From Pseudomonadota bacterium (GTDB taxonomy: Bacteria; Pseudomonadota; Gammaproteobacteria; Pseudomonadales; Azotimanducaceae), in assembly GCA_027624035.1 (NCBI GenBank), contig JAQBUI010000001.1, positions 1 to 64,000 on the forward strand: 64,000 nt of DNA, in the 5' to 3' direction. A program made the translations under genes and the position numbers. The notes under the pieces are model-generated. The model saw only the letters and a list, made by a program, of their open reading frames with translations. It made no database searches and was not told the DNA's origin. Shown in pieces: positions 13,422-24,341 of this stretch. Positions within the stretch are counted from its first letter, which is position 1. The number at the start of each line of letters is the position of its first letter.

Positions 13422-15521
13422 GTGCCTAGAACAACACCGCTCAAAAGATATCGCAATATCGGAATCGTCGCACACGTCGATGCCGGCAAGACGACCACGA
13501 CCGAGAGGGTTCTGTTCTACACCGGCGTTTCTCACAAGATCGGTGAGGTGCACGACGGTGCTGCTGTCATGGACTGGATGGAACAGGAGCAGGAACGGGG
13601 CATCACGATCACCTCGGCCGCTACCACGACATTCTGGCGGGGCACTGCGCAGCAGTTCGATGAACATCGTATCAACATCATCGACACGCCCGGGCACGTG
13701 GACTTCACCATTGAAGTTGAGCGTTCATTGCGTGTGCTCGATGGTGCGGTCGTGGTTTTCTGCGGTACATCCGGCGTTGAGCCCCAATCGGAAACAGTCT
13801 GGCGTCAGGCCAACAAGTATGAAGTTCCGCGCCTCGTATTCGTCAACAAGATGGATCGGGCAGGCGCCGACTTCCTGCGAGTGGTCAAGCAGATCAAGGA
13901 CCGGCTCGGATCAACGCCGGTGCCGCTGCAACTGGCGATTGGTGCTGAAGAGCGTTTCAGCGGCGTCGTCGACCTCGTGAAGATGAAGGCGATCTACTGG
14001 AACGAGGAAGATATGGGGCTTACCTTTGAAGAGAAGGATATCCCCGAAGATATGCAGGCGCTGGCGGACGAATACCACGAGAAGATGGTCGAGGCTGCGG
14101 CCGAGGCCAGCGATGACCTGATGGAGAAGTATCTCGATGATGGTGAACTGACGGTAGAGGAAATCAAGGCCGGTATCCGTGCCAGAACGCTCGCCAATGA
14201 GATCGTTCCCGCACTGTGTGGCTCGGCGTTCAAGAATAAGGGTGTTCAGACGATGCTGGATGCCGTGATTGAATACCTGCCGGCACCGGATGAGGTCAAG
14301 GCAATCCGGGGTTTCCTGGACGACAAGAACGAGACCGAAGCCATCAGACGGGCGGACGACTCCGAGCCGTTCGCGGCGCTGGCGTTCAAGATTGCAACCG
14401 ACCCGTTCGTAGGGGCACTCACCTTCTTCAGGGTGTACTCCGGGGTTCTCAATTCTGGTGACTCGGTCTATAACCCGGTCAAGGGTAAAAAAGAACGTAT
14501 TGGGCGAATGGTGCAGATGCACTCGAATGATCGAAAAGAGATCAAGGAAGTGCGCGCCGGCGACATCGCCGCTGCCATTGGTCTCAAAGAAGCCACGACT
14601 GGCGACACACTGTGTTCCGACAGCAACATCATCACCCTGGAACGGATGGAGTTTCCGGAGCCGGTGATTCATGTGGCGGTCGAGCCAAAATCGAAGGCGG
14701 ATCAGGAAAAGATGAGCGTCGCACTTGGAAAGCTGGCGGCTGAGGACCCCTCGTTCAGTGTACGCACCGACGAGGAATCCGGTCAGACCATCATTGGTGG
14801 CATGGGCGAACTGCACCTCGACATCATTGTTGATCGTATGAGGCGGGAATTCAGCGTCGAGGCCAACATTGGTCAACCACAGGTAGCGTATCGGGAAACC
14901 ATCCGCAAATCTGTCGAGGCCGAAGGCAAGTTTGTTCGTCAGACCGGTGGTCGAGGACAGTATGGTCACGTCTGGCTGCGTCTGGAGCCACTGGAAGGCG
15001 ACGGCTATGAATTTGTTGATGCGATCGTGGGTGGCGTGGTGCCCCGCGAATACATTAGTGCGGTCAACAAAGGTATTGAAGAGCAGCTTCAGAATGGCGT
15101 GATTGCCGGTTACCCGCTTCAGGGCGTCAAAGCGACACTGTACGACGGCTCCTACCACGACGTGGACTCCAGTGAAGTCGCCTTCAAGGTGGCTGGCTCG
15201 ATGGCGGTCCGTGCAGGTGCCGTGAATGCTTCTCCGGTGCTGCTGGAGCCCGTCATGAAGGTTGAGGTGGTCACCCCCGAAGACTATTACGGCGACATTA
15301 TCGGTGACCTCAATCGCCGCCGCGGTGTTGTCCAGGGCATGGAAGATGTGCCTGCAGGCAAGGCGGTGCGCGCCGAAGTGCCACTGTCTGAGATGTTTGG
15401 CTATGCCACCGACATGCGTTCGGCAACCCAGGGGCGGGCTACATTTTCGATGGAGTTCGAGACCTATAAGGAAGTGCCGGACAGCATTGCTGAGGCAGTA
15501 ATCAAGAGAGAAGCCCGATAG
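13422..15521 (+). CDS. fusA: Elongation factor G
   Basis: EF-G is the GTPase that drives translocation and, with RRF, ribosome recycling. GTG 13422 gives 699 residues. GTP-binding motifs are [12 protein letters not shown] (P-loop), DTPGHVDF and NKMD. Later domains include the conserved [11 protein letters not shown] and [11 protein letters not shown]. It is the third gene of the str operon, with tuf 33 bases downstream. Confidence 0.99.
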   Translation: MPRTTPLKRYRNIGIVAHVDAGKTTTTERVLFYTGVSHKIGEVHDGAAVMDWMEQEQERGITITSAATTTFWRGTAQQFDEHRINIIDTPGHVDFTIEVERSLRVLDGAVVVFCGTSGVEPQSETVWRQANKYEVPRLVFVNKMDRAGADFLRVVKQIKDRLGSTPVPLQLAIGAEERFSGVVDLVKMKAIYWNEEDMGLTFEEKDIPEDMQALADEYHEKMVEAAAEASDDLMEKYLDDGELTVEEIKAGIRARTLANEIVPALCGSAFKNKGVQTMLDAVIEYLPAPDEVKAIRGFLDDKNETEAIRRADDSEPFAALAFKIATDPFVGALTFFRVYSGVLNSGDSVYNPVKGKKERIGRMVQMHSNDRKEIKEVRAGDIAAAIGLKEATTGDTLCSDSNIITLERMEFPEPVIHVAVEPKSKADQEKMSVALGKLAAEDPSFSVRTDEESGQTIIGGMGELHLDIIVDRMRREFSVEANIGQPQVAYRETIRKSVEAEGKFVRQTGGRGQYGHVWLRLEPLEGDGYEFVDAIVGGVVPREYISAVNKGIEEQLQNGVIAGYPLQGVKATLYDGSYHDVDSSEVAFKVAGSMAVRAGAVNASPVLLEPVMKVEVVTPEDYYGDIIGDLNRRRGVVQGMEDVPAGKAVRAEVPLSEMFGYATDMRSATQGRATFSMEFETYKEVPDSIAEAVIKREAR

Positions 15522-15554
15522 GCTTCATGAACCAATAAGCAGATGAGGTGAGCA

Positions 15555-16748
15555 GTGTCCAAAGCGAAGTTTGAGCGGACGAAACCGCACGTAAATGTAG
15601 GAACGATCGGCCACGTAGACCACGGCAAGACGACGTTGACGGCGGCGATCACGAAGGTGTGTTTTGATACCTACGGTACGGGATCGTACAGTGCATTTGA
15701 TGCGATTGATAATGCGCCGGAAGAAAGAGAGCGTGGGATCACGATTTCGACGTCGCACGTTGAGTATGACTCACCGGATCGTCACTATGCGCACGTTGAC
15801 TGCCCGGGGCACGCGGACTATGTGAAGAACATGATCACGGGTGCGGCGCAGATGGATGGGGCGATTCTGGTGGTATCCGCGGCCGATGGTCCGATGCCGC
15901 AGACGCGCGAACATATTCTGCTGTCGAAGCAGGTGGGTGTGCCGTACATTGTTGTGTTCCTGAACAAGGCGGACATGGTTGACGACGAGGAGCTTCTGGA
16001 GCTGGTTGAGATGGAAGTTCGTGAGCAACTGGACGAGTACGATTTTCCTGGAGATGACACGCCGATCATTGTGGGCAGTGCGTTGAAGGCGCTGGAAGGA
16101 GACACGTCGGATATTGGTGTTCCATCGGTGTTGAAGCTGGTGGAGACGTTGGACTCGTACATACCGGAGCCGGAGCGTGACATTGACCAGCCGTTCCTGA
16201 TGCCGATCGAGGACGTATTTTCGATCTCGGGTCGAGGCACGGTGGTGACGGGTCGGATCTCCCGCGGGATTGTGAAGGTTGGCGACGAGATTCAGATTGT
16301 GGGCATCCGGGCGACCCAGGTGACGACGTGTACGGGAGTTGAGATGTTCCGCAAGCTGCTGGACGAGGGTCGGGCAGGGGAGAACGTGGGTGTGTTGCTT
16401 CGAGGTACGAAGCGGGAAGATGTGGAGCGGGGCCAGGTGCTGGCGAAGCCGGGTTCGATCACGCCGCACACCCAGTTTGATGGCGAGGTATACGTATTGT
16501 CGAAGGATGAGGGCGGGCGTCATACGCCGTTCTTCAAGGGCTACAAGCCGCAGTTTTTCTTTGAGACGACGGATGTCACGGGTACGGTAGAGCTGCCGGA
16601 AGGCACGGAGATGGTGATGCCTGGTGACAACATTCAGATGAAGGTGAATCTGATTGCTCCGATCGCCATGGAGGAAGGTCAGCGATTTGCTATCCGCGAG
16701 GGTGGCCGAACGGTAGGTGCCGGGGTCGTGACCAAAATCATCGCATAG
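15555..16748 (+). CDS. tuf: Elongation factor Tu, complete copy
   Basis: EF-Tu brings aminoacyl-tRNA to the A site. The 397-residue protein starts at GTG 15555, as E. coli tuf does, after GAGGTG. GTPase motifs are [19 protein letters not shown] and NKAD. The end of the gene is identical to the partial copy at 1-65. Threonine, alanine and proline codons end in G far more often than in the adjacent fusA, so codon choice differs visibly from its neighbours. Confidence 0.99.
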   Translation: MSKAKFERTKPHVNVGTIGHVDHGKTTLTAAITKVCFDTYGTGSYSAFDAIDNAPEERERGITISTSHVEYDSPDRHYAHVDCPGHADYVKNMITGAAQMDGAILVVSAADGPMPQTREHILLSKQVGVPYIVVFLNKADMVDDEELLELVEMEVREQLDEYDFPGDDTPIIVGSALKALEGDTSDIGVPSVLKLVETLDSYIPEPERDIDQPFLMPIEDVFSISGRGTVVTGRISRGIVKVGDEIQIVGIRATQVTTCTGVEMFRKLLDEGRAGENVGVLLRGTKREDVERGQVLAKPGSITPHTQFDGEVYVLSKDEGGRHTPFFKGYKPQFFFETTDVTGTVELPEGTEMVMPGDNIQMKVNLIAPIAMEEGQRFAIREGGRTVGAGVVTKIIA

Positions 16749-16782
16749 CACCAGCGTTAATTATCGGGCCAGAGTGGGTAGC

Positions 16783-16811
16783 TTGTTTTTCCCCAAAAGG
16801 GCAGGTATGAT
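16783..16811 (+). promoter_or_regulatory. Promoter of the S10 operon
   Basis: TTGTTT at 16783-16788 and TATGAT at 16806-16811 are spaced by 17 bases, followed by the GC-rich TCGCGCCCC. The -10 element is strong and the -35 is weaker. It lies at the start of the 409-base gap between tuf and rpsJ, and implies a leader of about 335 bases. Confidence 0.65.
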
Positions 16812-16819
16812 TCGCGCCC

Positions 16820-17157
16820 CTTGTGGCTGGTACGTGATGTCGACGCAAGGTGTCAGGATCATTCAGCGCTGCTATCCATTGCCCCGACAGGCAGCGTCAG
16901 TACAGGAATATTGAGGGAAGTTGGCCAGAGTCGTGGGTCAGAACCGGCATCGGTAGCACCGATTCCGGAGATCGATTTCCGAGAACGGTTTCGGAGAACG
17001 AAGAACAAGGCTTCGATCAGGAGCCATGGGAGCTTGAGAGATCAGGCAACGGCATTGAATGCGGCTTTCCCGTGACTGGGAGGGGCGTTTTTGTCTTTTC
17101 AGCCGGGACAGTAAGAGATGAGCGGCGTGATCGGCTCATGGAGAAATAGGGTAAACC
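16820..17157 (+). promoter_or_regulatory. S10 operon leader
   Basis: The 409-base gap between tuf and rpsJ (16749-17157) holds no convincing gene: the short open frames here have no homology that I recognise. It contains a promoter at its 5' end and an attenuator-like hairpin 60 bases before rpsJ. In E. coli the S10 leader is where L4 represses transcription and translation; the layout here suggests the same kind of control. Confidence 0.55.
17065..17099 (+). terminator. Attenuator in the S10 leader
   Basis: CTTTCCC (17065-17071) pairs with GGGAGGG (17078-17084), allowing two G-U pairs, around a 6-base loop. GCG and a T-rich tract (TTTTTGTCTTTT, 17088-17099) follow. The hairpin plus T-run inside a leader, not at an operon end, fits regulated termination as in the L4-controlled S10 leader of E. 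coli. Confidence 0.6.
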
Positions 17158-17469
17158 ATGCAGAACCAGAGAATCAGAATTCGATTGAAGGCGTTCGACC
17201 ATCGTCTCATTGACGCGTCCGCCCAGGAAATCGTGAATACCGCCAAGCGAACCGGTGCCCAGGTGCATGGCCCCATTCCTCTGCCAACCCGGACCGAGAA
17301 GTTCACGATTCTGATTTCGCCTCATGTCGACAAGGATGCGCGAGACCAGTATGAAATCCGGACCCACAAGCGGCTGCTCGATATTCTTGAGCCTACCGAG
17401 AAGACAGTGGATGCGTTGACCAAGCTCGATCTGGCAGCGGGCGTTGAGGTACAGATTAACCTCGCGTAG
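17158..17469 (+). CDS. rpsJ: 30S ribosomal protein S10
   Basis: S10 is a 30S head protein that also acts as NusE in antitermination, where it contacts NusG and NusB. The 103 residues match the family length and begin [18 protein letters not shown]. Conserved [16 protein letters not shown] follows. It is the first gene of the S10 operon; rplC starts 17 bases later. Confidence 0.99.
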   Translation: MQNQRIRIRLKAFDHRLIDASAQEIVNTAKRTGAQVHGPIPLPTRTEKFTILISPHVDKDARDQYEIRTHKRLLDILEPTEKTVDALTKLDLAAGVEVQINLA

Positions 17470-17486
17470 GGGTACAGGAGTTCATC

Positions 17487-18119
17487 ATGACGATTGGAAT
17501 TGTAGGCGTAAAGCGTGGCATGACGCGGATCTTCACAGAAGAGGGCCGGTCAGTGCCTGTGACCGTGATTGAGGCGTCGCCAAACAGAATCACCCAGCTC
17601 AAGACGGCTTCCTCCGACGGATATACGGCCATTCAGGTGACCTGTGGTGACATCAAGGCCAGCCACGTCAACAGACCACTCGCGGGTCATTTCAGCAAGG
17701 CAAACGTCGAAGCTGGCCGGAAGATCTGTGAGTTTCGATGTGATACCAACGATGAGCTCACGGTAGGGGACACACTGACGGTTGCCTCGTTCGAGGCGGG
17801 TCAAAAGGTCGATGTAACGGGCCGATCAAAGGGCAAGGGTTTTGCCGGCGTGATCAAACGCTACAATTTTCAGATGCAGGATGCGACGCACGGTAACTCG
17901 GTTTCTCATCGCGCACCTGGTTCTATCGGGCAGTGTCAGACCCCCGGCAGGGTGTACAAGGGCAAAAAGATGGCCGGCCATATGGGTGCGGTGCAGGTCA
18001 CCACGCAGTGCCTGGAAATTGTGCGTGTTGATGAACAGAACAATCTATTGCTGGTCAAGGGCGCGGTACCCGGAGCGACCGGTGGTGACGTCATCATCCG
18101 GCCCTCGATCAAGTCGTAG
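17487..18119 (+). CDS. rplC: 50S ribosomal protein L3
   Basis: L3 is an early assembly protein close to the peptidyl transferase centre. The 210-residue protein has [14 protein letters not shown] and [20 protein letters not shown]; the glutamine in GQCQTPG corresponds to the one methylated by PrmB in E. coli. AGGAG precedes ATG 17487. Confidence 0.98.
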   Translation: MTIGIVGVKRGMTRIFTEEGRSVPVTVIEASPNRITQLKTASSDGYTAIQVTCGDIKASHVNRPLAGHFSKANVEAGRKICEFRCDTNDELTVGDTLTVASFEAGQKVDVTGRSKGKGFAGVIKRYNFQMQDATHGNSVSHRAPGSIGQCQTPGRVYKGKKMAGHMGAVQVTTQCLEIVRVDEQNNLLLVKGAVPGATGGDVIIRPSIKS

Positions 18120-18139
18120 CTGGAAAGTGGAGCGGACTC

Positions 18140-18760
18140 TTGAATCTTAATATCTCAGAACCAGGAAAGGGCCTCACGGACAACGCGGTCGATGTCTCCG
18201 AGACGGCGTTTGGCAGGCAGTTCAATGAAGCGCTGGTGCATCAGGTCGTCGTGGCCTACCTTGCCGGTGCCAGACAGGGTACCAAGGCCCAGAAGTCGAG
18301 GTCACAGGTCAGCGGCGGTGGCAAGAAGCCCTACCGGCAGAAAGGGACCGGCCGTGCGCGAGCAGGTACGATCAGAAGCCCGATCTGGCGTGGTGGCGGT
18401 GCGACGTTTGCTGCCAACCCAAGGGATCATGATCAGAAGGTCAACCGAAAGATGTACCGGGGTGCGATGCAGTCCATCGTTTCCGAACTCATCCGCCAGG
18501 ACCGGCTGATCGTCACGAGTGAGTTCGCCGTGGATGAGCCGCGAACCAAGCAGGTCCAGGCCCTGCTGAAGCAGTTTGATCTGGCAAGCGCGCTGATTGT
18601 TGTCGAGGAAGTAGATCGCAATCTGTACCTTGCGGCCCGAAATCTAAGGGGTGTGGAAATCATAGATGTCCAGGGTGTGAATCCGGTGAGCCTGGTGGGT
18701 GCATCGAAAGTACTCATGACGGTCGGTGCCCTCAAGCAACTTGAAGAGGTGTTGGGATGA
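18140..18760 (+). CDS. rplD: 50S ribosomal protein L4
   Basis: L4 lines the exit tunnel and represses the S10 operon in E. coli. The 206-residue product starts at TTG 18140, with GGAG upstream; no ATG precedes the conserved region. The arginine- and glycine-rich loop [18 protein letters not shown] is intact. Its stop overlaps the rplW start (ATGA), so the two are translationally coupled. Confidence 0.97.
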   Translation: MNLNISEPGKGLTDNAVDVSETAFGRQFNEALVHQVVVAYLAGARQGTKAQKSRSQVSGGGKKPYRQKGTGRARAGTIRSPIWRGGGATFAANPRDHDQKVNRKMYRGAMQSIVSELIRQDRLIVTSEFAVDEPRTKQVQALLKQFDLASALIVVEEVDRNLYLAARNLRGVEIIDVQGVNPVSLVGASKVLMTVGALKQLEEVLG

Positions 18761-19053
18761 ACAAGGAACGGATGTACAACATCATCCTGGGCGCGCACAT
18801 CTCGGAGAAGGCCACGGTCATCGCTGAAGAGTCGAATCAGATTACGTTTCGCGTCGCAAAGGACGCAACGCGTCCCGAGATCAAGGAAGCGATTGAGACG
18901 ATCTACAGTGTGAACGTGACTGGTGTCTCTGTGATCAACGTCAAGGGCAAGGTCAAGCGCAATGTCCGTGGCGTGAGTCGTAAGCCAGGTTGGAAAAAGG
19001 CATATGTCCGTCTCCAGACCGGCCAGGACATCGACTTCGCGTCGGCAAACTAA
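18757..19053 (+). CDS. rplW: 50S ribosomal protein L23
   Basis: L23 sits at the tunnel exit and docks trigger factor and SRP. The protein is 98 residues long and has PHISEKAT-like [16 protein letters not shown] near the N-terminus and a basic [20 protein letters not shown] segment. It overlaps rplD by four bases. Confidence 0.97.
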   Translation: MNKERMYNIILGAHISEKATVIAEESNQITFRVAKDATRPEIKEAIETIYSVNVTGVSVINVKGKVKRNVRGVSRKPGWKKAYVRLQTGQDIDFASAN

Positions 19054-19074
19054 TCAGGAATCGAGAGCAGAACA

Positions 19075-19905
19075 ATGCCAGTCGTCAAAGCAAAGCCAAC
19101 ATCGCCCGGTCGTCGATTCGTAGTCAGCGTCGTGAACCCAGATCTCCACACGGGAGAGGCGTACAAGCCGTTGTTGGAGAAAAAGAACAAGACCGGTGGT
19201 CGGAACAACAAGGGCAGGATTACCACCCGGCACGTGGGCGGTGGCCACAAGCAGAAATATCGAATCATTGATTTCAAGCGTGACAAGACTGGCATCAAGG
19301 CGACGGTGGAAAGACTCGAGTACGACCCCAACCGTACCGCCAACATTGCATTGCTGAAGTACGCCGATGGTGAGCGCCGCTATATCATTGCCCCTCGCGG
19401 GGTGGTTGCGGGTACCGAGGTTGAGTCCGGGGAAAGTGCACCCATCCGTCCAGGCAACACGCTGATCATGCGCAATATCCCGATGGGAAGTGTGATTCAT
19501 TGTATTGAACTGCGTCCCGGCAAGGGTGCGCAGATCGCAAGGAGTGCGGGGACGTCGGCTCAGCTCGTAGCCAAGGAAGGAAGGTATGTGACGCTTCGTC
19601 TTCGCTCCGGCGAAATGCGCAAGGTTTTGTCCGAGTGTCGCGCTACCCTTGGCGAGGTCGGTAATTCAGAACATAACCTGCGGTCTCTGGGGAAAGCCGG
19701 TGCGAAGCGCTGGCGCGGAGTTCGTCCGACCGTACGAGGCGTGGTGATGAACCCTGTAGACCATCCACATGGTGGTGGTGAGGGCAAGACATCCGGGGGC
19801 CGCCATCCTGTTTCACCCTGGGGTCAGAAGACCAAGGGGTTCAAGACTCGCAAGAATAAGCGCACTGACGACATGATTGTCCGTCGCCGGTCGAAGAGGA
19901 GATAG
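19075..19905 (+). CDS. rplB: 50S ribosomal protein L2
   Basis: L2 is required for subunit association and peptidyl transfer. The 276 residues are the usual length. The C-terminal block [19 protein letters not shown] contains the conserved histidine near the catalytic centre. rpsS follows after four bases. Confidence 0.99.
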   Translation: MPVVKAKPTSPGRRFVVSVVNPDLHTGEAYKPLLEKKNKTGGRNNKGRITTRHVGGGHKQKYRIIDFKRDKTGIKATVERLEYDPNRTANIALLKYADGERRYIIAPRGVVAGTEVESGESAPIRPGNTLIMRNIPMGSVIHCIELRPGKGAQIARSAGTSAQLVAKEGRYVTLRLRSGEMRKVLSECRATLGEVGNSEHNLRSLGKAGAKRWRGVRPTVRGVVMNPVDHPHGGGEGKTSGGRHPVSPWGQKTKGFKTRKNKRTDDMIVRRRSKRR

Positions 19906-19909
19906 GTTC

Positions 19910-20185
19910 GTGCCAAGAAGCTTAAAGAAAGGTCCGTTTGTCGATCTTCACCTGATGAACAAGGTGGCGAAGGCGTTGGACACCAACGACAAACGTCCCA
20001 TCAGGACATGGTCGCGTCGGTCCATGATCACACCCGACTTTGTGGGTTTGACCATTCAGGTTCACAACGGTCGGCAACACGTTCCGGTATTTGTCAGTGA
20101 AGACATGGTCGGGCACAAGCTGGGTGAGTTTGCGTTAACGCGGACATTCCGCGGCCATGCGGCTGATCGCAAGGCGAAACGGTAG
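19910..20185 (+). CDS. rpsS: 30S ribosomal protein S19
   Basis: S19 binds the 30S head with S13. GTG 19910, preceded by GAGGAGAT at 19896-19903, gives 91 residues starting [14 protein letters not shown], the normal family start. A longer upstream frame would overlap the end of rplB and is rejected. Conserved [13 protein letters not shown] and [14 protein letters not shown] are present. Confidence 0.97.
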   Translation: MPRSLKKGPFVDLHLMNKVAKALDTNDKRPIRTWSRRSMITPDFVGLTIQVHNGRQHVPVFVSEDMVGHKLGEFALTRTFRGHAADRKAKR

Positions 20186-20196
20186 AGGATTTGGGG

Positions 20197-20526
20197 ATGG
20201 AAGTAGCAGCCAGATTGAAGGGCGCTCGACTGTCGGCTCAGAAGGCCCGGTTGGTAGCAGATCAGATCAGAGGGCGGCAGGTTGGTGATGCCCTGGACGT
20301 GCTGAGTTTCAGTACCAAGAAGGGTGCGCATGTTGTTCGCAAGCTTCTGGAATCGGCGATTGCAAATGCCGAGCATAACGAGGGGGCTGACGTGGATGAG
20401 CTGACCGTATCGCGGATCTTTGTCGATGAGGGCATGACGATGAAGCGGATGAAGCCAAGAGCGAAGGGTCGTGGAGATCGTTTTTTTAAGCGGACCTGTC
20501 ATATCACACTGGCAGTTGCAGACTAG
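20197..20526 (+). CDS. rplV: 50S ribosomal protein L22
   Basis: L22 lines the exit tunnel; its beta-hairpin helps form the constriction. ATG 20197 gives 109 residues (E. coli 110), with [17 protein letters not shown] near the start and [17 protein letters not shown] in the hairpin. An in-frame TTG at 20191 is less likely. Confidence 0.97.
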   Translation: MEVAARLKGARLSAQKARLVADQIRGRQVGDALDVLSFSTKKGAHVVRKLLESAIANAEHNEGADVDELTVSRIFVDEGMTMKRMKPRAKGRGDRFFKRTCHITLAVAD

Positions 20527-20552
20527 CGCGAACAGGAACGGAGAACCCGAAC

Positions 20553-21230
20553 ATGGGACAAAAAGTCAATCCAACGGGCATCAGGCTCGGCATTGTGACC
20601 GACCACACCTCAGTGTGGTACGCGAGCGGTCCGAACTATGTCTCCAATCTGCACAGTGACATGCGGGTTCGCGACTATATTCATGATCGTCTTGCACAGG
20701 CATCGGTCAGCCGGATCGAAATCAAGCGGCCCGCCCAGACGGCGCGGATCACCATCCATACCGCCCGGCCAGGCATTGTGATTGGAAAAAAAGGTGAGGA
20801 TGTCGAGCGTCTGCGGCAGACGGTCGCAGCAATGATGGGTGTCCCGGTACACATCAACATCGAGGAAATTCGGAAGCCCGAACTGGATGCCTACCTGGTG
20901 GCGCAGAGTGTCGCCCAGCAACTGGAGCGTCGCACTCAATACCGTCGGGCAATGAAGCGAGTGATTCAGAATGCGATGCGCCTCGGCGCGGAGGGCATCA
21001 AGGTTCGAGTGGCGGGCCGATTGAACGGGCAGGATATTGCGCGGGCCGAGGTGTACCACGAAGGGCGCGTGCCGCTACACACACTTCGGGCGGATATCGA
21101 CTATGCCCTGACAGAAGCACGTACGACCTATGGGATTCTCGGGGTCAAGGTGTGGATCTTCAAGGGTGAGGTTCTGGGCCAGCGCGAAGAGACCCAGCAG
21201 TCCAATAATAATGTTCAGACCTTTGGATAA
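20553..21230 (+). CDS. rpsC: 30S ribosomal protein S3
   Basis: S3 guards the mRNA entry channel and contributes to helicase activity. The 225-residue product begins [13 protein letters not shown]. The KH domain contains [13 protein letters not shown], and the C-terminal domain includes [20 protein letters not shown]. rplP starts five bases after the stop. Confidence 0.98.
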   Translation: MGQKVNPTGIRLGIVTDHTSVWYASGPNYVSNLHSDMRVRDYIHDRLAQASVSRIEIKRPAQTARITIHTARPGIVIGKKGEDVERLRQTVAAMMGVPVHINIEEIRKPELDAYLVAQSVAQQLERRTQYRRAMKRVIQNAMRLGAEGIKVRVAGRLNGQDIARAEVYHEGRVPLHTLRADIDYALTEARTTYGILGVKVWIFKGEVLGQREETQQSNNNVQTFG

Positions 21231-21235
21231 GAGAC

Positions 21236-21649
21236 ATGCTTCAGCCGAAACGAACCAAATTCAGAAAACAGCATAAGGGACGCAACCGTGGCCTTGCCAA
21301 TCGTGGCAGCAGCGTTTCATTTGGCGAATTCGGTCTTAAGGCAACGGGCCGTGGCCGATTGACCGCGCGGCAGATCGAGGCCGGCCGTCGTGTGATATCC
21401 CGGCGGGTCCGTCGAGGTGGACAGATCTGGATCCGGGTGTTCCCTGATAAGCCGATCACCAACAAGCCCCTCGAAGTGCGTCAGGGCAAAGGCAAGGGAA
21501 ACGTTGAATACTGGGTTGCCCAGATCAAGCCGGGCAAGGTGCTGTTCGAGATGGAAGGTGTGACCGAAGACGTGGCGCGTGACGCGTTTCGTCTCGCGGC
21601 GAGCAAGCTGCCGTTTGCGACGAGTTTCGTCAAAAGGCAGGTCATGTAG
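21236..21649 (+). CDS. rplP: 50S ribosomal protein L16
   Basis: L16 helps place tRNA at the A and P sites. The 137-residue protein starts [18 protein letters not shown] and contains [15 protein letters not shown] and the basic [13 protein letters not shown]. It lies tightly between rpsC and rpmC. Confidence 0.98.
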   Translation: MLQPKRTKFRKQHKGRNRGLANRGSSVSFGEFGLKATGRGRLTARQIEAGRRVISRRVRRGGQIWIRVFPDKPITNKPLEVRQGKGKGNVEYWVAQIKPGKVLFEMEGVTEDVARDAFRLAASKLPFATSFVKRQVM

Positions 21650-21660
21650 GTGGAAATGAT

Positions 21661-21855
21661 ATGAATGCTTCTGAATTGAAATCGAAATCAGTTGAAGAAT
21701 TGGATCAAGAGTTGGTGACGTTGGTCAAAGACCGATTCAACTACCGTATGCAGCAATCAACCGGGCAACTTGGCCAGACCCACCTGCTCAAGCAGGTGTC
21801 TCGAGACATTGCCAGGGTCAAGACCATTTTGAACGAAAGACGTCGCGAAGCTTAA
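21661..21855 (+). CDS. rpmC: 50S ribosomal protein L29
   Basis: L29 is a small helical protein near the tunnel exit, next to L23. It is 64 residues long, with [20 protein letters not shown] at the start and [15 protein letters not shown] at the end, both typical. GGAAATGAT precedes the ATG. Confidence 0.97.
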   Translation: MNASELKSKSVEELDQELVTLVKDRFNYRMQQSTGQLGQTHLLKQVSRDIARVKTILNERRREA

Positions 21856-21867
21856 GAGGAAGTGTAG

Positions 21868-22146
21868 ATGAGTGAAGAGAACGCAAAAGGGAGTGTCGTA
21901 GCGCGCACGGCCAGCGGCGAGGTGGTGAGCAATAAGATGGACAAGACGATCACTGTGGTGGTCGAGCGGCGCATCAAACACCCTCTTTACGGGAAGTACG
22001 TTCGCAAATCACAAAAGATTCACGCACATGATCCGGAAAACGTCTGCCAGGAAGGCGACATGGTGACAATCGTTGAGACCCGCCCCATTTCAAAGACCAA
22101 GGCGTGGGCATTGAAGAGCGTTGACCGCAAGGCGGCGATCATCTAA
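21868..22146 (+). CDS. rpsQ: 30S ribosomal protein S17
   Basis: S17 is a primary 16S-binding protein with an OB fold. The 92 residues include [19 protein letters not shown] and [11 protein letters not shown]. The N-terminus is about eight residues longer than in the 84-residue E. coli protein. GAGGAAG precedes ATG 21868. A 67-base spacer follows, where the spc operon begins. Confidence 0.97.
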   Translation: MSEENAKGSVVARTASGEVVSNKMDKTITVVVERRIKHPLYGKYVRKSQKIHAHDPENVCQEGDMVTIVETRPISKTKAWALKSVDRKAAII

Positions 22147-22213
22147 CGACCCTTGTCGTGCGCATGCGGCAAATGGTCTCCCGGCTCGCCGGCTATTTTG
22201 GAGTAAGAACTAA

Positions 22214-22582
22214 ATGATACAGGTGCAGACATATCTCGATATCGCGGACAACAGTGGTGCCCGCAAGGTGATGTGCATCAAGGTGTTGGGTGGCTCCAAG
22301 CGCCGCTATGCCGGTGTGGGCGATGTGATCAAGGTAACGGTCAAGGAAGCGATCCCGCGTGGTCGGGTACGCAAGGGGCAGGTGCTCGATGCAGTGGTGG
22401 TGCGGACGAAGAATGGCGTGCGACGGCCGGATGGATCGGTGATCCGGTTCGATGGCAATGCTGCGGTGCTGCTCAATGCCCAGAAGCAGCCGATCGGTAC
22501 CCGTATATTTGGACCGGTCACGCGGGAACTGCGGGACGATAACTTTATGCGCATCGTCTCCCTGGCCCCCGAAGTTTTGTGA
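22214..22582 (+). CDS. rplN: 50S ribosomal protein L14
   Basis: L14 forms inter-subunit bridges and is the docking site of the silencing factor RsfS, which is also encoded in this window at 40461-40820. The 122 residues match the family exactly, with [20 protein letters not shown] near the start. In E. coli this gene opens the spc operon. Confidence 0.99.
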   Translation: MIQVQTYLDIADNSGARKVMCIKVLGGSKRRYAGVGDVIKVTVKEAIPRGRVRKGQVLDAVVVRTKNGVRRPDGSVIRFDGNAAVLLNAQKQPIGTRIFGPVTRELRDDNFMRIVSLAPEVL

Positions 22583-22593
22583 GGACGTAACAA

Positions 22594-22911
22594 ATGCAAA
22601 AGATCAAGCGCGACGACCGTGTGATCGTCATTACTGGAAAAGACCGGGGTAAGACCGGGACGGTCACGCGGACCCTGGATGATGGTCGGGTGTACGTGTC
22701 TGGCGTGAACATGATCAAGCGGCACACCAAAGGGAACCCGCAGATGGGTCAGCCTGGCGGAATTATTGAGAAGGAAGCAGCCATTCAGACATCGAATGTG
22801 GCCATCTATAACAGTGCGACCAACAAGGCTGACCGGGTTGGCGTCAAGGTGCTCGAAGACGGCAGAAAAGTACGGATCTACAAATCCACGGGCGAAGAGA
22901 TCGACGGATAG
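22594..22911 (+). CDS. rplX: 50S ribosomal protein L24
   Basis: L24 initiates 50S assembly. The 105-residue protein has the KOW segment [18 protein letters not shown] and the conserved [14 protein letters not shown]. It lies 11 bases after rplN, and rplE follows after six. Confidence 0.98.
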   Translation: MQKIKRDDRVIVITGKDRGKTGTVTRTLDDGRVYVSGVNMIKRHTKGNPQMGQPGGIIEKEAAIQTSNVAIYNSATNKADRVGVKVLEDGRKVRIYKSTGEEIDG

Positions 22912-22917
22912 ACTGAG

Positions 22918-23463
22918 ATGACTGACTTAAAGAAAAAGTATTTTGAGGAAATCAGGCCCGCCTTGAAGCAGGAACTCAACCTCCAGAACTCCATGGAGAT
23001 TCCGCGACTGGTCAAGATCGTGCTGAATATGGGCGTCGGTGAGGCAACCGCGGACCGCAAGCAGCTCGATGCAGCCGTTGAGAATATGGAGGCGATTGCC
23101 GGCCAGAAGGCGATTCTTACGATGTCCCGCAAGTCGATTGCCGGCTTCAAGATCCGTGACGGGTATCCGATTGGTTGCAAAGTGACGCTGCGTCGGGAAC
23201 GTATGTACGAGTTCCTCGACAGGCTGATCAACATCGCGATTCCCCGCCAACGCGACTTTCGCGGTGTAAATCCAAAGTCTTTTGACGGCCGTGGCAATTT
23301 TGCCATGGGAATCACGGAGCAAATCGTCTTCCCTGAAGTGGATTACGACAAGATCGATCGTATTCGCGGCCTGGATATCGGTATCGTCACGACTGCAAGA
23401 AACGATGACGAAGGCAGGGCGCTGTTGCGCGCCTTTAATTTCCCGCTACGGGAAGCCAGCTAG
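22918..23463 (+). CDS. rplE: 50S ribosomal protein L5
   Basis: L5 binds 5S rRNA and contacts P-site tRNA. The protein is 181 residues long (E. coli 179). [26 protein letters not shown] and [16 protein letters not shown] are all conserved blocks. In E. coli, S8 represses the spc operon at the start of this gene. Confidence 0.98.
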   Translation: MTDLKKKYFEEIRPALKQELNLQNSMEIPRLVKIVLNMGVGEATADRKQLDAAVENMEAIAGQKAILTMSRKSIAGFKIRDGYPIGCKVTLRRERMYEFLDRLINIAIPRQRDFRGVNPKSFDGRGNFAMGITEQIVFPEVDYDKIDRIRGLDIGIVTTARNDDEGRALLRAFNFPLREAS

Positions 23464-23594
23464 GTTAAACGGTTGGATTTGCGAGTCAGGTTAGAGAGCG
23501 GCGCCTGATACTGCTTGCAGGGCTGGATGGTAAAGGGATGGTGTCCAGATCGGACACGGCGGATAGAACGAGAACGGATAACGGATAGAGAGCT
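23464..23594 (+). other. Unusually long spacer between rplE and rpsN
   Basis: Spacers in the surrounding operon are mostly 0-45 bases; this one is 131. It contains the dyad TGTCCAGATCGGACA at 23546-23560 and a 7 bp tandem repeat (ACGGATA twice) just before rpsN. There is no open frame with a recognisable product. It could hold an internal promoter or an RNA signal. Confidence 0.45.
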
Positions 23595-23900
23595 ATGGCA
23601 AAGGCATCAATGATTAACCGCGAACTCAAGCGTCAGCGTATCGCCAAGAAGTACGCGGCAAAGCGGGCCGCGTTGAAGGAGATTATTCGTGATCCGGAGA
23701 CCTCGGACGATGATCGCTGGGAAGCTCAGATCAAGTTACAAAAGCAGCCGCGCAACGCGAGCCCATCGCGACAGGTGCGCCGCTGTCAGATCACCGGCAG
23801 GCCGCATGCTGTCTATCGGCGATTCGGGATGGCAAGAAACAAGCTCAGAGAAGCCGCCATGCGTGGCGACGTTCCCGGGCTCGTCAAGTCCAGCTGGTAG
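23595..23900 (+). CDS. rpsN: 30S ribosomal protein S14
   Basis: S14 completes the 30S head near the A site. At 101 residues and with no CxxC pairs, this is the long zinc-free form. The C-terminal [20 protein letters not shown] and [12 protein letters not shown] are conserved. It is separated from rplE by a long spacer. Confidence 0.98.
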   Translation: MAKASMINRELKRQRIAKKYAAKRAALKEIIRDPETSDDDRWEAQIKLQKQPRNASPSRQVRRCQITGRPHAVYRRFGMARNKLREAAMRGDVPGLVKSSW

Positions 23901-23912
23901 GAGGAATACCTT

Positions 23913-24311
23913 ATGACGATGCAGGACCCAATGGCGGATATGCTGACGCGTATCAGAAATGCACAACAGGCAAGACATGAGCAAGTGAACATCCCTTCTT
24001 CGCAGGCCAAAGTGGCCGTTGCCAGCGTGCTGAAGGCAGAAGGGTACGTAGAAGACTTCGCCGTCGAGCCAGGTGAGGGTGGTCAGTCGATGCTCAAGGT
24101 GACGCTCAAGTACTTTGACGGGCGCCCGGTGATTGAGCGAATTCGCCGACTGAGTCGGCCTGGGCTTCGTCAATACAAGGGCAAGAACGACATCCCGGTA
24201 GTGAACGGTGGTTTGGGCGTCGTCATTCTTTCGACCAACAAGGGTGTGATGACCGATCGCGCTGCCCGGGAAGCGGGCGTGGGCGGTGAGCTGATCTGCT
24301 CGGTGTTTTAA
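23913..24311 (+). CDS. rpsH: 30S ribosomal protein S8
   Basis: S8 binds the central domain of 16S rRNA and is the spc operon repressor in E. coli. The 132 residues begin [17 protein letters not shown] and end with the conserved [25 protein letters not shown] precedes the ATG. Confidence 0.98.
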   Translation: MTMQDPMADMLTRIRNAQQARHEQVNIPSSQAKVAVASVLKAEGYVEDFAVEPGEGGQSMLKVTLKYFDGRPVIERIRRLSRPGLRQYKGKNDIPVVNGGLGVVILSTNKGVMTDRAAREAGVGGELICSVF

Positions 24312-24341
24312 AGAGCAGGTTTCAAGGATAAGGAAGACGAT

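Noticed and set aside
13911-15158. A 415-codon open frame antisense to fusA
   Set aside because: Same reasoning: composition shadow of EF-G, with no protein family features.
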